This document shows positions 63,975 through 64,000 of a stretch of 64,000 nt of DNA, piece by piece (positions within the stretch are counted from its first letter, which is position 1; the number at the start of each line of letters is the position of its first letter). The position numbers were made by a program, and so were the translations under genes. The stretch is from Odoribacter sp. Its GTDB lineage: Bacteria; Bacteroidota; Bacteroidia; Bacteroidales; Prolixibacteraceae. The notes under the pieces are model-generated. The model was not told the DNA's origin, ran no database searches, and saw only the letters and a program-made list of their open reading frames with translations. The stretch spans positions 80,720-144,719 of the forward strand of contig PNOH01000005.1 of the NCBI GenBank assembly GCA_013824715.1, written 5' to 3'.

Positions 63975-64000
63975 TAAAAAATCTGTTTGACATGATTAAA

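Noticed and set aside
1..64000. CRISPR array or prophage
   Set aside because: I found no regularly spaced direct repeats and no phage structural, integrase or terminase genes.

Overview
This 64 kb window is chromosomal DNA from a member of the Bacteroidota, probably near the Marinilabiliales/Prolixibacteraceae; this is judged from gene content, not from a tree. The evidence is a type IX secretion/gliding block (gldJ, porU, porV), Bacteroidota-restricted families (GT117/DUF2723, DUF3098, a NagZ-like GH3 fused to a serine hydrolase), -7 boxes of the TAnnTTTG type, poor Shine-Dalgarno sites and several TTG/GTG starts.

Layout. 0.1-2 kb is a scarred accessory patch: antitoxin-like genes, a VapBC pair, and the 3' remnant of a nucleotide-sugar dehydrogenase joined to a frameshifted AbiEii-like nucleotidyltransferase. 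2-9.9 kb is the start of a surface-polysaccharide locus, read leftwards: winged-helix regulator, Wza-like SLBB export protein, Wzz-like chain-length protein, and a TviB/TviC-like pair that should make UDP-GalNAcA. A GxxExxY gene bracketed by inverted repeats sits inside it. 10-16.6 kb is mostly housekeeping: tRNA-Val, folC, phoH, a short-chain reductase broken by an in-frame TGA, DUF3098 and an ECF sigma factor with a membrane partner. 16.8-20.7 kb holds a molybdenum hydroxylase unit (MocA-like, IorA-like, Tat-exported IorB-like), interrupted by a REP/Y1-transposase unit. 21-33.7 kb has GT117, a PIN toxin pair, DUF1080, the GH3/serine hydrolase fusion, a lipoprotein, an EEP nuclease/phosphatase and a CCA-adding enzyme. 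33.9-42.8 kb is thioredoxin, murF, gldJ, porU, porV and ispF. 42.9-45.9 kb is a ParE-like toxin pair, a CoA-binding protein, LemA and two TPM proteins.

The most unusual region is 45.9-52.4 kb: five co-directional genes encoding an iron-sulfur protein, a radical SAM enzyme, a DUF116-polyprenyl synthase fusion, a small alpha/alpha-toroid protein and a squalene-hopene-cyclase-like class II terpene cyclase. Together they look like a cyclic-terpenoid pathway with a radical SAM step that I cannot match to a described one. 52.5-63.6 kb returns to redox and housekeeping genes: a redoxin, a Cys-His-Asp lipoprotein, a DEAD-box helicase, DUF1801, a one-heme c-type protein, an acyl-CoA ligase and a fused CcsB-CcsA cytochrome c assembly protein. 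The right edge carries a pair of facing hairpin repeats.

All calls come from reading the sequence and recalled family motifs; no database search was run.
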